Source: Nitrospira sp.
GTDB taxonomy: Bacteria; Nitrospirota; Nitrospiria; Nitrospirales; Nitrospiraceae
Reading direction: 5' to 3'
DNA: 64,000 nt
Assembly: GCA_018242685.1 (NCBI GenBank)
Contig: JAFEBM010000012.1
Location: forward strand, 36,925 to 100,924
Positions 8,711 through 16,832 of the stretch are shown here, piece by piece. The notes beneath the pieces are model-generated. The model was not told the DNA's origin, did no database searches, and saw nothing but the letters and a program-made list of their open reading frames with translations. Both the position numbers and the translations under genes were made by a program. The stretch's first letter is position 1, and each line of letters begins with the position of its first letter.

Positions 8711-11700
8711 GTGTCTGAAACCAATCCCCAAACTCCATCCTGGCTCGCTCCGCTTCGTTTGGCACTTAAGCAAGAACAAGCTCGTCTCTGCCTGTTGGGA
8801 GCCCATGGCTCGACTGCGGCCTGCGCCCTGACTCTGCTGAACGAGACTCGTCAAGGCACTCCGGATCGCGCCCGTCCGTGGGTTGTGGTGACGACAAACG
8901 ACGACTCCGCCGAACGAATGTTCAATGACTTGTCCTTCTTCCACGAACTCATGGGTCGTCCGGTCGAAGATCTTGCCTGGTTCCCGGAATGGGAAACGCT
9001 CCCCTATGAAGCGACGGCGCCGCATGTCGGGTTGATTGCGCACCGAATGACGACGCTCCATCGGCTGTTGGTCAACCCGCCCACCATCCTCGTCACCTCC
9101 GTCGCCGCTGCGATGCATCGTGTCATTCCACGCTCGATATTCGAGCAGGCGGTCTTTCGCTTCGAAACAGCCGCAGCCTTCGAACGAGAACCGCTCATCA
9201 CCAACCTCCTGCGCCTAGGATACCGCCGGGTGTCCGTCGTGGAAATTCCGGGGGAGTTCAGCATCCGTGGCGGCATCGTGGATATCTTCTCGACCGCCTA
9301 TGCCGATCCGATCCGTGTAGAATTTCTCGGAGACCAGGTCGAATCGATTCGTTTATTCGACGCCTCGACCCAGACCTCCATCGAAAAATTGAACGATGGT
9401 TGGGTGCTGCCCGCGCGGGAGTTCGTTCGGCCTCCGGACGACCCGGATGCAATCATGTCCATCCAAGCGGATGCCGAGTGGCGAAGCCCTGACCTATACA
9501 CATCCATGGACACCCTGTTCGACTATCTCAACGCGACTCCCTGTCTCGCGCTCGATCAGCCGGAAACCCTGAAAAAGGCCTGCGAGACGACCTGGGAGAA
9601 GATCGACGACGGCTATCTTCGTCACGTAGACCGTGATGCCACGCACCCCTATCCCTCGCCTGAACGCCTCTTCCTGACCTGGCCAGGCCTCCAACAACGG
9701 ATCGGGACGTGGCCCATACTGGCTCTTGAGCCGCTGGCGGCGCCGGACTCAACATGGAATCAGACGTTTTCGTTTTCCGCCCAAGTGCCTGGGAGTATCG
9801 GACTCGGTATCAGGGGCACCGCCTTCAGCCAGACCATGAGCCTATTGGAAGGGATCCGGAACGAACATCGGGTCGTCTTGGTCGCGCGAAGTCGCGGGCA
9901 GGTCGACCGCTTGATCGCCCTCCTCCGAGAGCACGATTTGCCTGCCGACCCATGGAAACCGGCGGCCTGGTCCGGCCACAGAACCGGCAAGCTGCCGTTT
10001 TATGTTCTGCATGGCGATCTCTCGTCGGGGTTCCTCTCCGGAGACCTTCGGCTCGCCCTTCTGACGGAAGAAGAGCTCTTCGCGAAGGGTGCCCGCCATA
10101 AGCCGCAGCCGAAAAGCAGAACGGCAACCTTCCTCTCTTCCTTGGAAGACCTCAACGTCGGTGACTACGTCGTGCACGTGCAGCACGGCATCGCCAGATA
10201 TCGAGGGCTCAAGCGCCTCTCGGTCCAAGATTACGAGAGCGACTTCCTGATTCTCGAGTTCTCCGGTGGAGATACGCTTTACGTTCCTCTCGATCGGTTG
10301 AACCAAATCCAACGGTACAGTAGCGCCGAAGGCCATGTTGCGCGGCTCGATCGCCTCGGCGGCACAAGCTGGGCCAAGACCACCGCGCGGGTGAAAAAAG
10401 ACATCGAGGAGATGGCCCAAGAATTGATCGACCTCTATGCAAACCGCGAGTTGGTGAAACGGAATGCGTATGGCGCGACCACGACCCTCTACCACGAATT
10501 CGAAGCGGCGTTTGAGTACGAGGAAACAGCCGATCAGCTCAAAGCCATCGAGGACATCGGTCGCGACATGGAGTCAACGAAACCCATGGACCGACTCGTC
10601 TGCGGCGACGTGGGATACGGAAAGACAGAAGTGGCCATGCGCGCAGCCTTCAAAGCCTTGGAGCATGACCGCCAAGTGGCGGTGCTGGTCCCGACCACTC
10701 TACTGGCTCATCAACACTATGAAAACTTTTCCGAACGATTTGCGCCCTTCCCGATGCGCGTCGCGCTGCTCTCACGGTTTCAATCTCCCAGGGAAACCAA
10801 ACCTATTCTCAAAGATGTTGCGGCCGGGACCGTCGATATCGTGATCGGCACGCACCGGCTGCTGCAGAAGGATGTGACATTCCGGCAACTCGGTCTGGTC
10901 ATCATCGACGAAGAGCAATGGTTCGGCGTCAAACACAAGGAGCGACTGAAGCAACTTCGCACCCAGGTCGATGTCCTGACGTTAACCGCCACCCCAATTC
11001 CACGCACCCTCCAAATGGCGATGTCGAGCGTTCGAGACCTCTCGATCATCGATACTCCACCCGCCGGACGATTGGCGATCAAAACGGAGGTCATCCGGTT
11101 CAGCGACAAGGCGGTGCGAGATGCCATCCTGCGTGAACTCGGGCGTGGGGGGCAGGTCTATTTTGTCCACAATCGTGTCGAAACCATGGAGCGGATCGGA
11201 GCATGGCTGCACCAATTGGTTCCCGAAGCGCGTATGGTCATGGCGCACGGCCAGATGGATGCCAGACCGCTGGAAGCCGTGATGCTGAAATTCGTGAAGC
11301 GCGAGGCTGACGTCTTGATCGCCTCGGCCATCATCCAGTCCGGACTCGATGTCCCCAACGCCAACACCATCATCATCAATCGGGCGGATCTCTTCGGCCT
11401 GGCGCAGTTGTACCAGTTGCGCGGACGGGTCGGCCGCGGCGGAGAGCAGGCCTACGCCTACTTCCTCATCCCCGATGAAGGCACGCTCACCGGCGACGCG
11501 CAGAAACGATTGATCGCGATTCAGCAATTCACGGAACTCGGATCGGGCTTCCGTATCGCTGCGGCAGACCTTGAGATTCGAGGGGCCGGTAATCTTCTGG
11601 GCAAACAGCAGTCGGGCCACATCGCCGCGATCGGCTTGGATCTCTACATGCAAATGGTGGAGCAGGCCGTCCAGCGGTTGAAGGGGCATGTGATGGAGGA

Positions 11701-12181
11701 GGAGCCTGACCCGACTCTGCAATTCCCTGTTTCCGCGTTTATTCCGGAACAGTACGTGGCGGACCCGCATCACCGTCTGTCTCTCTATAAACGGCTGACG
11801 GCTTGCGGCCAAGTCGGGGAGCTGGCTCTCTTGCATGGGGAGATTCAGGACCGTTACGGCCCCCCTCCGGAGCCGGTCGAACGACTGCTTGAGGTGATGC
11901 AACTCAGGACTCACGCCAAACGACTGCGTCTGGCCTCGATCGAGGTGCACGGCCAGACGGCCAAGGTGGTGTTCCACCCGAAGGCGGTCATCCCCGAGGC
12001 CTCCCTCCACCGATTGATGGACCAGCTCAAGAAGCGGCTACGGTTCCTGAGCCCGGTCTCATTCGAGGTCCAAATGCGTGAGGGCGATTGGCCGGCGCTT
12101 TTTTCAGAACTCAACGCAATCTTGCAAAGCCTCGATCTCTGTGATACCAAGACCATCAAAAAGGAGGCGACGGCCTCTTAA
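8711..12181 (+). CDS. mfd: Transcription-repair coupling factor Mfd
   Basis: An 1156-aa protein of normal length. It removes RNA polymerase stalled at DNA lesions and recruits UvrA. The N-terminal UvrB-like part (~1-350) is followed by the RNA-polymerase-interaction (CarD-like) domain around residue 480 (VGDYVVHVQHGIARYRG). The RecG-like translocase has Walker A GDVGYGKT near 635, the DEEQ box near 731 and motif VI QLRGRVGRG near 905. The C-terminal TRCF domain is complete. The start is GTG 8711; the ATG at 8706 runs straight into a stop. The lipoprotein chaperone gene follows closely, so rfaE2, mfd and the parvulin genes may form one unit. Confidence 0.97.
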   Translation: MSETNPQTPSWLAPLRLALKQEQARLCLLGAHGSTAACALTLLNETRQGTPDRARPWVVVTTNDDSAERMFNDLSFFHELMGRPVEDLAWFPEWETLPYEATAPHVGLIAHRMTTLHRLLVNPPTILVTSVAAAMHRVIPRSIFEQAVFRFETAAAFEREPLITNLLRLGYRRVSVVEIPGEFSIRGGIVDIFSTAYADPIRVEFLGDQVESIRLFDASTQTSIEKLNDGWVLPAREFVRPPDDPDAIMSIQADAEWRSPDLYTSMDTLFDYLNATPCLALDQPETLKKACETTWEKIDDGYLRHVDRDATHPYPSPERLFLTWPGLQQRIGTWPILALEPLAAPDSTWNQTFSFSAQVPGSIGLGIRGTAFSQTMSLLEGIRNEHRVVLVARSRGQVDRLIALLREHDLPADPWKPAAWSGHRTGKLPFYVLHGDLSSGFLSGDLRLALLTEEELFAKGARHKPQPKSRTATFLSSLEDLNVGDYVVHVQHGIARYRGLKRLSVQDYESDFLILEFSGGDTLYVPLDRLNQIQRYSSAEGHVARLDRLGGTSWAKTTARVKKDIEEMAQELIDLYANRELVKRNAYGATTTLYHEFEAAFEYEETADQLKAIEDIGRDMESTKPMDRLVCGDVGYGKTEVAMRAAFKALEHDRQVAVLVPTTLLAHQHYENFSERFAPFPMRVALLSRFQSPRETKPILKDVAAGTVDIVIGTHRLLQKDVTFRQLGLVIIDEEQWFGVKHKERLKQLRTQVDVLTLTATPIPRTLQMAMSSVRDLSIIDTPPAGRLAIKTEVIRFSDKAVRDAILRELGRGGQVYFVHNRVETMERIGAWLHQLVPEARMVMAHGQMDARPLEAVMLKFVKREADVLIASAIIQSGLDVPNANTIIINRADLFGLAQLYQLRGRVGRGGEQAYAYFLIPDEGTLTGDAQKRLIAIQQFTELGSGFRIAAADLEIRGAGNLLGKQQSGHIAAIGLDLYMQMVEQAVQRLKGHVMEEEPDPTLQFPVSAFIPEQYVADPHHRLSLYKRLTACGQVGELALLHGEIQDRYGPPPEPVERLLEVMQLRTHAKRLRLASIEVHGQTAKVVFHPKAVIPEASLHRLMDQLKKRLRFLSPVSFEVQMREGDWPALFSELNAILQSLDLCDTKTIKKEATAS

Positions 12182-12206
12182 TCGAGAGCCACCTGTGCCA
12201 CGACTT

Positions 12207-13103
12207 ATGATGCCCTTCCGGTTTCCGATCTTCCATCAGAAGTATTGTCTAGCTGGGCTGCTTGTCGGCATATTGGTCGGTTTAGGACCGGTGGTGTCGG
12301 GGTGCGCCGAGCGACAGGAGGAACCGGTTGTCGCCTTGGTGAATGGACGGGCCATCACTCAAACCGAATTCGACCTTCGGTGGGATGAGCTCTCCAAGGC
12401 CACACGCTCCCGCTATGAGAAGGAGGGTGGTAAGCGACGATTCCTGGACGAACTCATCACCCGAGAGTTGCTGATGCAGGAGGCCCGTCGCCGGGGTCTT
12501 GATCAGGACGATACGATTCGAGACAAGACTCAGCGATATAAAGAACAGCTGATTCTCGATGAACTGCTGAAAGATAAACTCCAATCCAAGGTCGAGGTCA
12601 CCCAGGCCGAACTCGATGTCTACTATGAAAAGCACGCCAACCAACTATTGGACCCCTTGAAGGCCGATGTCTCCTTGATGCTCCTCCCTAATGTGTATGC
12701 CGCCAGAGACCTTGAAGCGCAGATGCATCGAGGCGGGAGTTTCGCCAAGTTTGCGCAGCGATACTCAATCGACGACAAGACGAAACACAAGGGCGGCGAG
12801 CTCGGCCCCTACCGGAAAGGACTGGTTCCCCCCGAAGTCGATGCCGTCATCCACACCCTCAAAATCGGGATGGTCAGCGCGCCGATTAAGACCGACCACG
12901 GCTATTACTTGGTCATGCTGACCCCGCTGGACGAAGCCATTGTCCAAGCCGACTTGGCGACGCAGGAACGGCTCCGACAAGAATTACTGTCCGATAAGCG
13001 CCGCAAGCGGTTCGATGAAGTCATCGCCGATATTCGGGCAAATGCCGTGGTTCGCTTCGCCGGGGCCTCCCGTCATATCAACGAGGACACCGGTAAGCGC
13101 TAG
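12207..13103 (+). CDS. Parvulin-type peptidyl-prolyl isomerase, predicted lipoprotein
   Basis: A protein of about 298 aa. The N-terminal signal ends in a lipobox (VVSGC, Cys33), so it is probably anchored to a periplasmic membrane face. A SurA-N-like helical domain (VALVNGRAITQTEF) is followed by one PpiC rotamase domain (~150-245, with the GGELGPYRKG turn and a HGYYLVML strand). It probably helps fold secreted or outer-membrane proteins. The start is ambiguous: ATG 12207 or 12210; a GTG at 12195 is possible. It lies directly before a second SurA-like gene, with a 72-bp gap that has a plausible TAAAAT -10 element. Confidence 0.88.
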   Translation: MMPFRFPIFHQKYCLAGLLVGILVGLGPVVSGCAERQEEPVVALVNGRAITQTEFDLRWDELSKATRSRYEKEGGKRRFLDELITRELLMQEARRRGLDQDDTIRDKTQRYKEQLILDELLKDKLQSKVEVTQAELDVYYEKHANQLLDPLKADVSLMLLPNVYAARDLEAQMHRGGSFAKFAQRYSIDDKTKHKGGELGPYRKGLVPPEVDAVIHTLKIGMVSAPIKTDHGYYLVMLTPLDEAIVQADLATQERLRQELLSDKRRKRFDEVIADIRANAVVRFAGASRHINEDTGKR

Positions 13104-13175
13104 CCTGGCTCGATTCCACAGATTCATCTATTTCGTGTAAAATAGTCCGCTCTTGCGTTATCCGGTGAAAGGATC

Positions 13176-14180
13176 ATGAAACGCGTTTCGCTCCCATCAG
13201 ATCGGCCGGTCCGATTCATGTTGCCGTTGCTCTTGTTGGGCATCTGGACCTGGCTCCCGGAATTTTCCGAGGCCCATTTGCAAGATCGCATCGTCGCCAT
13301 CGTCAATTCAGAATTGATCATGTTGTCGGATATGAAGCGTGAGTTTGAAACGGAGCACGGGCGGCTTTCCCGCGAGCACCGTGGAATCGATCTCCCTCAG
13401 CGGTTGAAAACGGCGGAGTACATGGCCTTGACGAAGCTCATCGAGCGGCGCTTGCAACTGCAGGAAGCCAAGGCCAAAAAGATCGAGGTGTCGGACCTGG
13501 AAGTGAAGCAAGCGCTTGAACAGATGAAGCGGCAAGGCAGTCCCCTCGACATTACCAATACGAGTCATGTGGAGACCGTTCGCGAGCAGCTCCTCCTCGT
13601 AAGAGTCGTGGACCTGCACATTCGCGGCAACATTACCGTCGGAGACTCCGAGCTCAAGCGGTTCTATCAAGAACATCGTGACCGGTTCGCCCTTCCCGAA
13701 GAGTACCAACTGAGCCAGATCATCATTCAACCACGCTCCTCGGATGGATTGGCCGACGCCTTGACCAAAGCCCGCCGAGCCATGGACGACTTGAAGCGAG
13801 GAGAGAAATTCGAAGACGTCGCCATGCAGTATTCCGACGGCGCCAACGCCTTGCAAGGGGGACGGCTCGGATGGGTCCGACAGGGAGAACTCATTCGCGC
13901 CATCGAACAAGCGGTCGCCCCCTTAGTGCCGGGAGGAATCTCGGACATCATCGAGAGCCCGGAGGGAATCCAGATTATCCGCATGGATGACAGAAAGCCG
14001 AAGCAGTTTCGCCGATACGAGGACGCGCGGCGAGAAATCCAGGAACTGGTCTATCGGCAGAAGAGCGATGACATGTATGAATCCTGGCTCATTGAGCTCA
14101 AGAACAAAGCGTACATCGAGATCAAGTTCGATCAAGCTGCCGAAAAAGCCCAGCCACAGTCTGTGCGGTCGGCGCAATAA
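13176..14180 (+). CDS. surA: SurA-like periplasmic chaperone / peptidyl-prolyl isomerase
   Basis: A 334-aa protein with a cleavable signal peptide (MLPLLLLGIWTWLPEFSEA, cut near residue 33), a SurA N-terminal chaperone domain (DRIVAIVNSELIMLSDM) and a single PpiC domain (~175-270: EEYQLSQIIIQ, GGRLGWVRQGEL). E. coli SurA has two rotamase domains; this shorter form is common outside the Proteobacteria. Its likely role is escorting beta-barrel proteins across the periplasm. The start is ATG 13176 with GAAAGGA upstream. It converges on engB with 7 bp between stop codons. It is paralogous in layout to the lipoprotein gene upstream. Confidence 0.88.
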   Translation: MKRVSLPSDRPVRFMLPLLLLGIWTWLPEFSEAHLQDRIVAIVNSELIMLSDMKREFETEHGRLSREHRGIDLPQRLKTAEYMALTKLIERRLQLQEAKAKKIEVSDLEVKQALEQMKRQGSPLDITNTSHVETVREQLLLVRVVDLHIRGNITVGDSELKRFYQEHRDRFALPEEYQLSQIIIQPRSSDGLADALTKARRAMDDLKRGEKFEDVAMQYSDGANALQGGRLGWVRQGELIRAIEQAVAPLVPGGISDIIESPEGIQIIRMDDRKPKQFRRYEDARREIQELVYRQKSDDMYESWLIELKNKAYIEIKFDQAAEKAQPQSVRSAQ

Positions 14181-14187
14181 GTCGAGA

Positions 14188-14808
14188 TCAAGACATGCCT
14201 GCGGGACGTCTTCCGGCTACTTCGCGTAAGGCTCCCCACAGCCGGTCCCGTCCGTCCCCGGTCTCCGACGAATAGGGAATCAACAGTTCGCCGTCGGCGA
14301 GTCCTAAGGCCCGATGTGTCTGCCTCAGCGTATGCACCCGTTCGCTGGACTTCAACTTGTCGACCTTAGTCGCCACGATAAGAGGATTCCGACGGATTGA
14401 ACGCAGCCACGCGATAGTCTGACGATCCTGGTCGGTCACGACTCGGCTGTCCACCAACAGTACAACCCTAAGGAGCGAGGGGCGACCGACAAGATAGTCT
14501 TCGATCAACGGCCCCCACTGAGTTCGGACAGATTTCGACACCTTCGCGAATCCGTAGCCGGGAAGGTCCACGAGGTGGAATTGCGAGAGGTTCGGATCGG
14601 AAGTCGAGACGAGAAACACATTCACGGCTCTCGTCTTTCCGGGCGTCCGGCTGACTTTTGCCAGGTCTCGACGATTCAGCAACGAATTGATCAACGATGA
14701 TTTGCCCACATTGGAGCGTCCCACAAAAGCAATTTCGTGAAGCTGACCGGACGGAAATTGTTCTGGAGTGACGCAACTTTTGATAAACTCAGCTCCGAAG
14801 ATTTTCAT
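14188..14808 (-). CDS. engB: Ribosome-biogenesis GTP-binding protein EngB (YsxC/YihA)
   Basis: A 206-aa TrmE-Era-Obg-type GTPase needed for large-subunit ribosome assembly. Switch and nucleotide motifs are complete: G1 GRSNVGKS (30-37), G3 DLPGYG (81-86), G4 TKVD (147-150), plus the family's RTPGKTR. It starts at ATG 14808. The start faces mtgA with only 16 bp between the two start codons, so each gene's promoter must lie inside the other gene's 5' end. Confidence 0.95.
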   Translation of the reverse strand: MKIFGAEFIKSCVTPEQFPSGQLHEIAFVGRSNVGKSSLINSLLNRRDLAKVSRTPGKTRAVNVFLVSTSDPNLSQFHLVDLPGYGFAKVSKSVRTQWGPLIEDYLVGRPSLLRVVLLVDSRVVTDQDRQTIAWLRSIRRNPLIVATKVDKLKSSERVHTLRQTHRALGLADGELLIPYSSETGDGRDRLWGALREVAGRRPAGMS

Positions 14809-14824
14809 GCCGACAGGCTGATCG

Positions 14825-15631
14825 ATGGATACAAGACGGAAAGCAAATTACCGTCCGACCTTTCTGCGCCACTACACATACGATCCTCCCTCGCCCAAGT
14901 CAACCGGCCGACGCAGAGCGACCCCTGTTCTTCTCTGGAGCACCCTGCTCATTGCATTTTCTTTGGGCGTCCTTGCGCTGAGCTGGCTCAACACTCTTCC
15001 CGATACCGACCTCCTGGCAAGGACCAACCCGACATCGACGGCGCTCATGGACCATCGCCTGGCAAGAGCGGCTGAGCAGGGACGCACCGGCAAGCGACAA
15101 TGGATCTGGACCCCGCTGAACCGAATTGCGCCGGAGTTGCAACGCGCCGTGATCGTGGCGGAAGACGCCTCGTTCTTTGTCCATGAAGGATTCGATTGGG
15201 AGGGCATCCGAGACGCCGCGCTGTACAATCTGGAAGCAGGAGAACTCAAACGAGGCGGGAGCACCATCACCCAGCAGCTGGCAAAAAATCTGTATCTGTC
15301 ATCAGAACGTTCTCTGTTCCGCAAGGCCCGCGAAGCCTTGATCACGCGCTCGCTCGAACACCGACTGACCAAGATACGCATCCTTGAACTGTACTTGAAT
15401 GTCGCGGAATGGGGACGCGGCGTGTATGGGGCGGAAGCCGCAGCTCGTCACCACTTCGGAAAATCCGCCGCCGATCTGACCAGTGATGAAGCTGCCTGGC
15501 TGGCCGCCATTCTACCAAGCCCGCAACGATACGATCCCCTGCGTAAAACCGCTTTCCTCACCAGCCGGCATCAACGTATTCTCGGTTGGATGGATAAGGT
15601 CGCCGTCTCGTCCCACAGACGGCTTCAATAA
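14825..15631 (+). CDS. mtgA: Monofunctional biosynthetic peptidoglycan transglycosylase
   Basis: A 268-aa family GT51 enzyme that polymerises lipid II into glycan strands at the outer face of the inner membrane. A single membrane anchor (~35-55) precedes the catalytic domain. Key motifs: EDASFFVHEGFDW with catalytic Glu113, GGSTITQQLAKNL (144-156) with the second acidic site region nearby, and ELYLNVAEWGRGVYG. No transpeptidase domain, so not a class A PBP. The start ATG 14825 is 16 bp from the engB start. An inverted-repeat copy begins about 65 bp after its stop. Confidence 0.95.
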   Translation: MDTRRKANYRPTFLRHYTYDPPSPKSTGRRRATPVLLWSTLLIAFSLGVLALSWLNTLPDTDLLARTNPTSTALMDHRLARAAEQGRTGKRQWIWTPLNRIAPELQRAVIVAEDASFFVHEGFDWEGIRDAALYNLEAGELKRGGSTITQQLAKNLYLSSERSLFRKAREALITRSLEHRLTKIRILELYLNVAEWGRGVYGAEAAARHHFGKSAADLTSDEAAWLAAILPSPQRYDPLRKTAFLTSRHQRILGWMDKVAVSSHRRLQ

Positions 15632-15696
15632 AAGCCGCCGTGAAGCGAAGCCTCGACCGTTTCCCTGAAGATTTTATGTTGCGATTAACCAGAATT

Positions 15697-15890
15697 CTGC
15701 AGTTGACCACTGTCCCTCTCGTCATTCCCGCGTGCTTCAAGCGGGAATCCAGGAAGTCCGGAACGTCTGGATGCCCGCCTTCGCGGGCATGACCCCTCTC
15801 TTCCCTGAGACCGTGTCATCTTCCCATCTTGCGAGGGTTTCTGATCGCTCGCTCCTGATCGCCATTGTTCAACTGCGGAATCAGGGATTA
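15697..15890 (+). repeat. Left copy of a ~195-bp inverted repeat bounding the 15.7-20.3 kb island
   Basis: The sequence from 15697 to 15890 matches the reverse complement of 20059-20256 almost throughout (roughly 80-85% by eye), starting at GCAGTTGACCAC and ending near GGGATTA. It contains two hairpins, ATTCCCGC/GCGGGAAT and ATGCCCGC/GCGGGCAT. No coding frame is evident. It occupies most of the gap between mtgA and the next gene. It resembles REP/MITE-type dispersed elements. Confidence 0.85.
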
Positions 15891-15963
15891 AGAGAGGAGA
15901 AGTTTAAGACTTTGAAATACGAAGTGGAATGTCAAAGCCGTCAAGACGCGGAGAGCACCGGCA

Positions 15964-16188
15964 CTAGGCGCGCTGCCGCTCATCAATGATCGCTTGGGCC
16001 AGCGACCCAGACACTGCCTTCAGTGCCTCACGGGCCTGCGTCGATGTAACACCTGGCACAAGCGCGTCCTCAAGGCGGTAGTCATGTCCATCAGACACTT
16101 TGAGGCCGAGCCGCTCCAACTGACCGCGCGCAGCCGCCTTACGGTCGCTTGGCTTAATCGGAACAGCCGGTGTTGGGATCTGCGACAT
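15964..16188 (-). CDS. Small hypothetical protein in the island
   Basis: A 74-aa soluble protein, not recognised. The N-terminus is proline-rich and basic (SQIPTPAVPIKPSDRK), followed by predicted helices (AAARGQLERLGLKV, STQAREALKAVSGSLAQAI). ATG 16188 is preferred because AAGGG lies 6-7 bp upstream; ATG 16194 would leave no spacing. It is downstream of the VOC gene on the same strand and is the last gene before the left inverted repeat. Helical, charged small proteins like this can be antitoxins or regulators, but nothing here proves it. Confidence 0.55.
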   Translation of the reverse strand: MSQIPTPAVPIKPSDRKAAARGQLERLGLKVSDGHDYRLEDALVPGVTSTQAREALKAVSGSLAQAIIDERQRA

Positions 16189-16291
16189 GTTCATCCCTTC
16201 GCTATCAACGATGGAAAAAGAGTAACAAGAACCTGCGTAAATCGCAAGAATGTTCCTGGCAGAAGGTAGCCCGGACGCTGCGTTAACCGGC

Positions 16292-16738
16292 TTAGTCCGT
16301 CGATTCACCGCCCGAATCACCCACCTCAGTAAAATCCTGCTCGCCGAAGATAGCTGATTCGTTGGTGTAGTGTTTGAATTCGAGTAGGTTGTGTGACGGG
16401 TCTTCCAGAAAGAACGTGCGGTGCTCAATGCGAGTGCCTGGAAATCGGACACGGGGTTGTTGGTAGAAGGTAAGCCCCTTCGCCTTGGCCCGATCCACCA
16501 GCGTTTGCCAGTCTTTTTGCGAAAGAAAGGTCAACCCGAAATGGCGTGGGTAGATACCTTTCTGTTTCGAGGGTTGATTCGGCACAACGTGCGCGACGAG
16601 TTGGTGGCCGGCCAAGCCAAGCGTAACGGCCTGTTTCGATCGACGCCCGACAGTGCAACCGAGACCCTCCGCGTAGAACCGAAGCGTGGCTTCTACGTCG
16701 TGAATCGGAAAAGCGAGATGGAAAATAATTTGTGCCAC
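16292..16738 (-). CDS. VOC-family (glyoxalase/dioxygenase fold) protein
   Basis: A 148-aa protein with two beta-alpha-beta-beta-beta modules: FHLAFPIHDVEATLRFYAEGLG at the start and FFLEDPSHNLLEFKHY near 110-125. Likely metal ligands are the first-module His, a central His (PRHFGLTF) and the Glu of LLEFKHY. VOC proteins include glyoxalases, extradiol dioxygenases and antibiotic-binding proteins, so the substrate cannot be named. A GTG start at 16738 has little Shine-Dalgarno. It sits between a terminator-like hairpin for the DUF262 gene and the 74-aa gene. Confidence 0.85.
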   Translation of the reverse strand: MAQIIFHLAFPIHDVEATLRFYAEGLGCTVGRRSKQAVTLGLAGHQLVAHVVPNQPSKQKGIYPRHFGLTFLSQKDWQTLVDRAKAKGLTFYQQPRVRFPGTRIEHRTFFLEDPSHNLLEFKHYTNESAIFGEQDFTEVGDSGGESTD

Positions 16739-16771
16739 AGGATGATACTGAGAATTTGAAACTCAATTCCG

Positions 16772-16789
16772 AAAAGGGCTCGCCCTTTT
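16772..16789 (-). terminator. Hairpin after the DUF262 gene
   Basis: AAAAGGG-CTCG-CCCTTTT forms a 7-bp stem with a 4-nt loop, 44 bp downstream of the DUF262 stop and 34 bp upstream of the VOC start. The A/T ends resemble a bidirectional intrinsic terminator, but no long T-run follows on the minus strand. Confidence 0.5.
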
Positions 16790-16832
16790 GGTTATTTACC
16801 CATCCACCTACAACCTAACCAAACGTGTGGTT

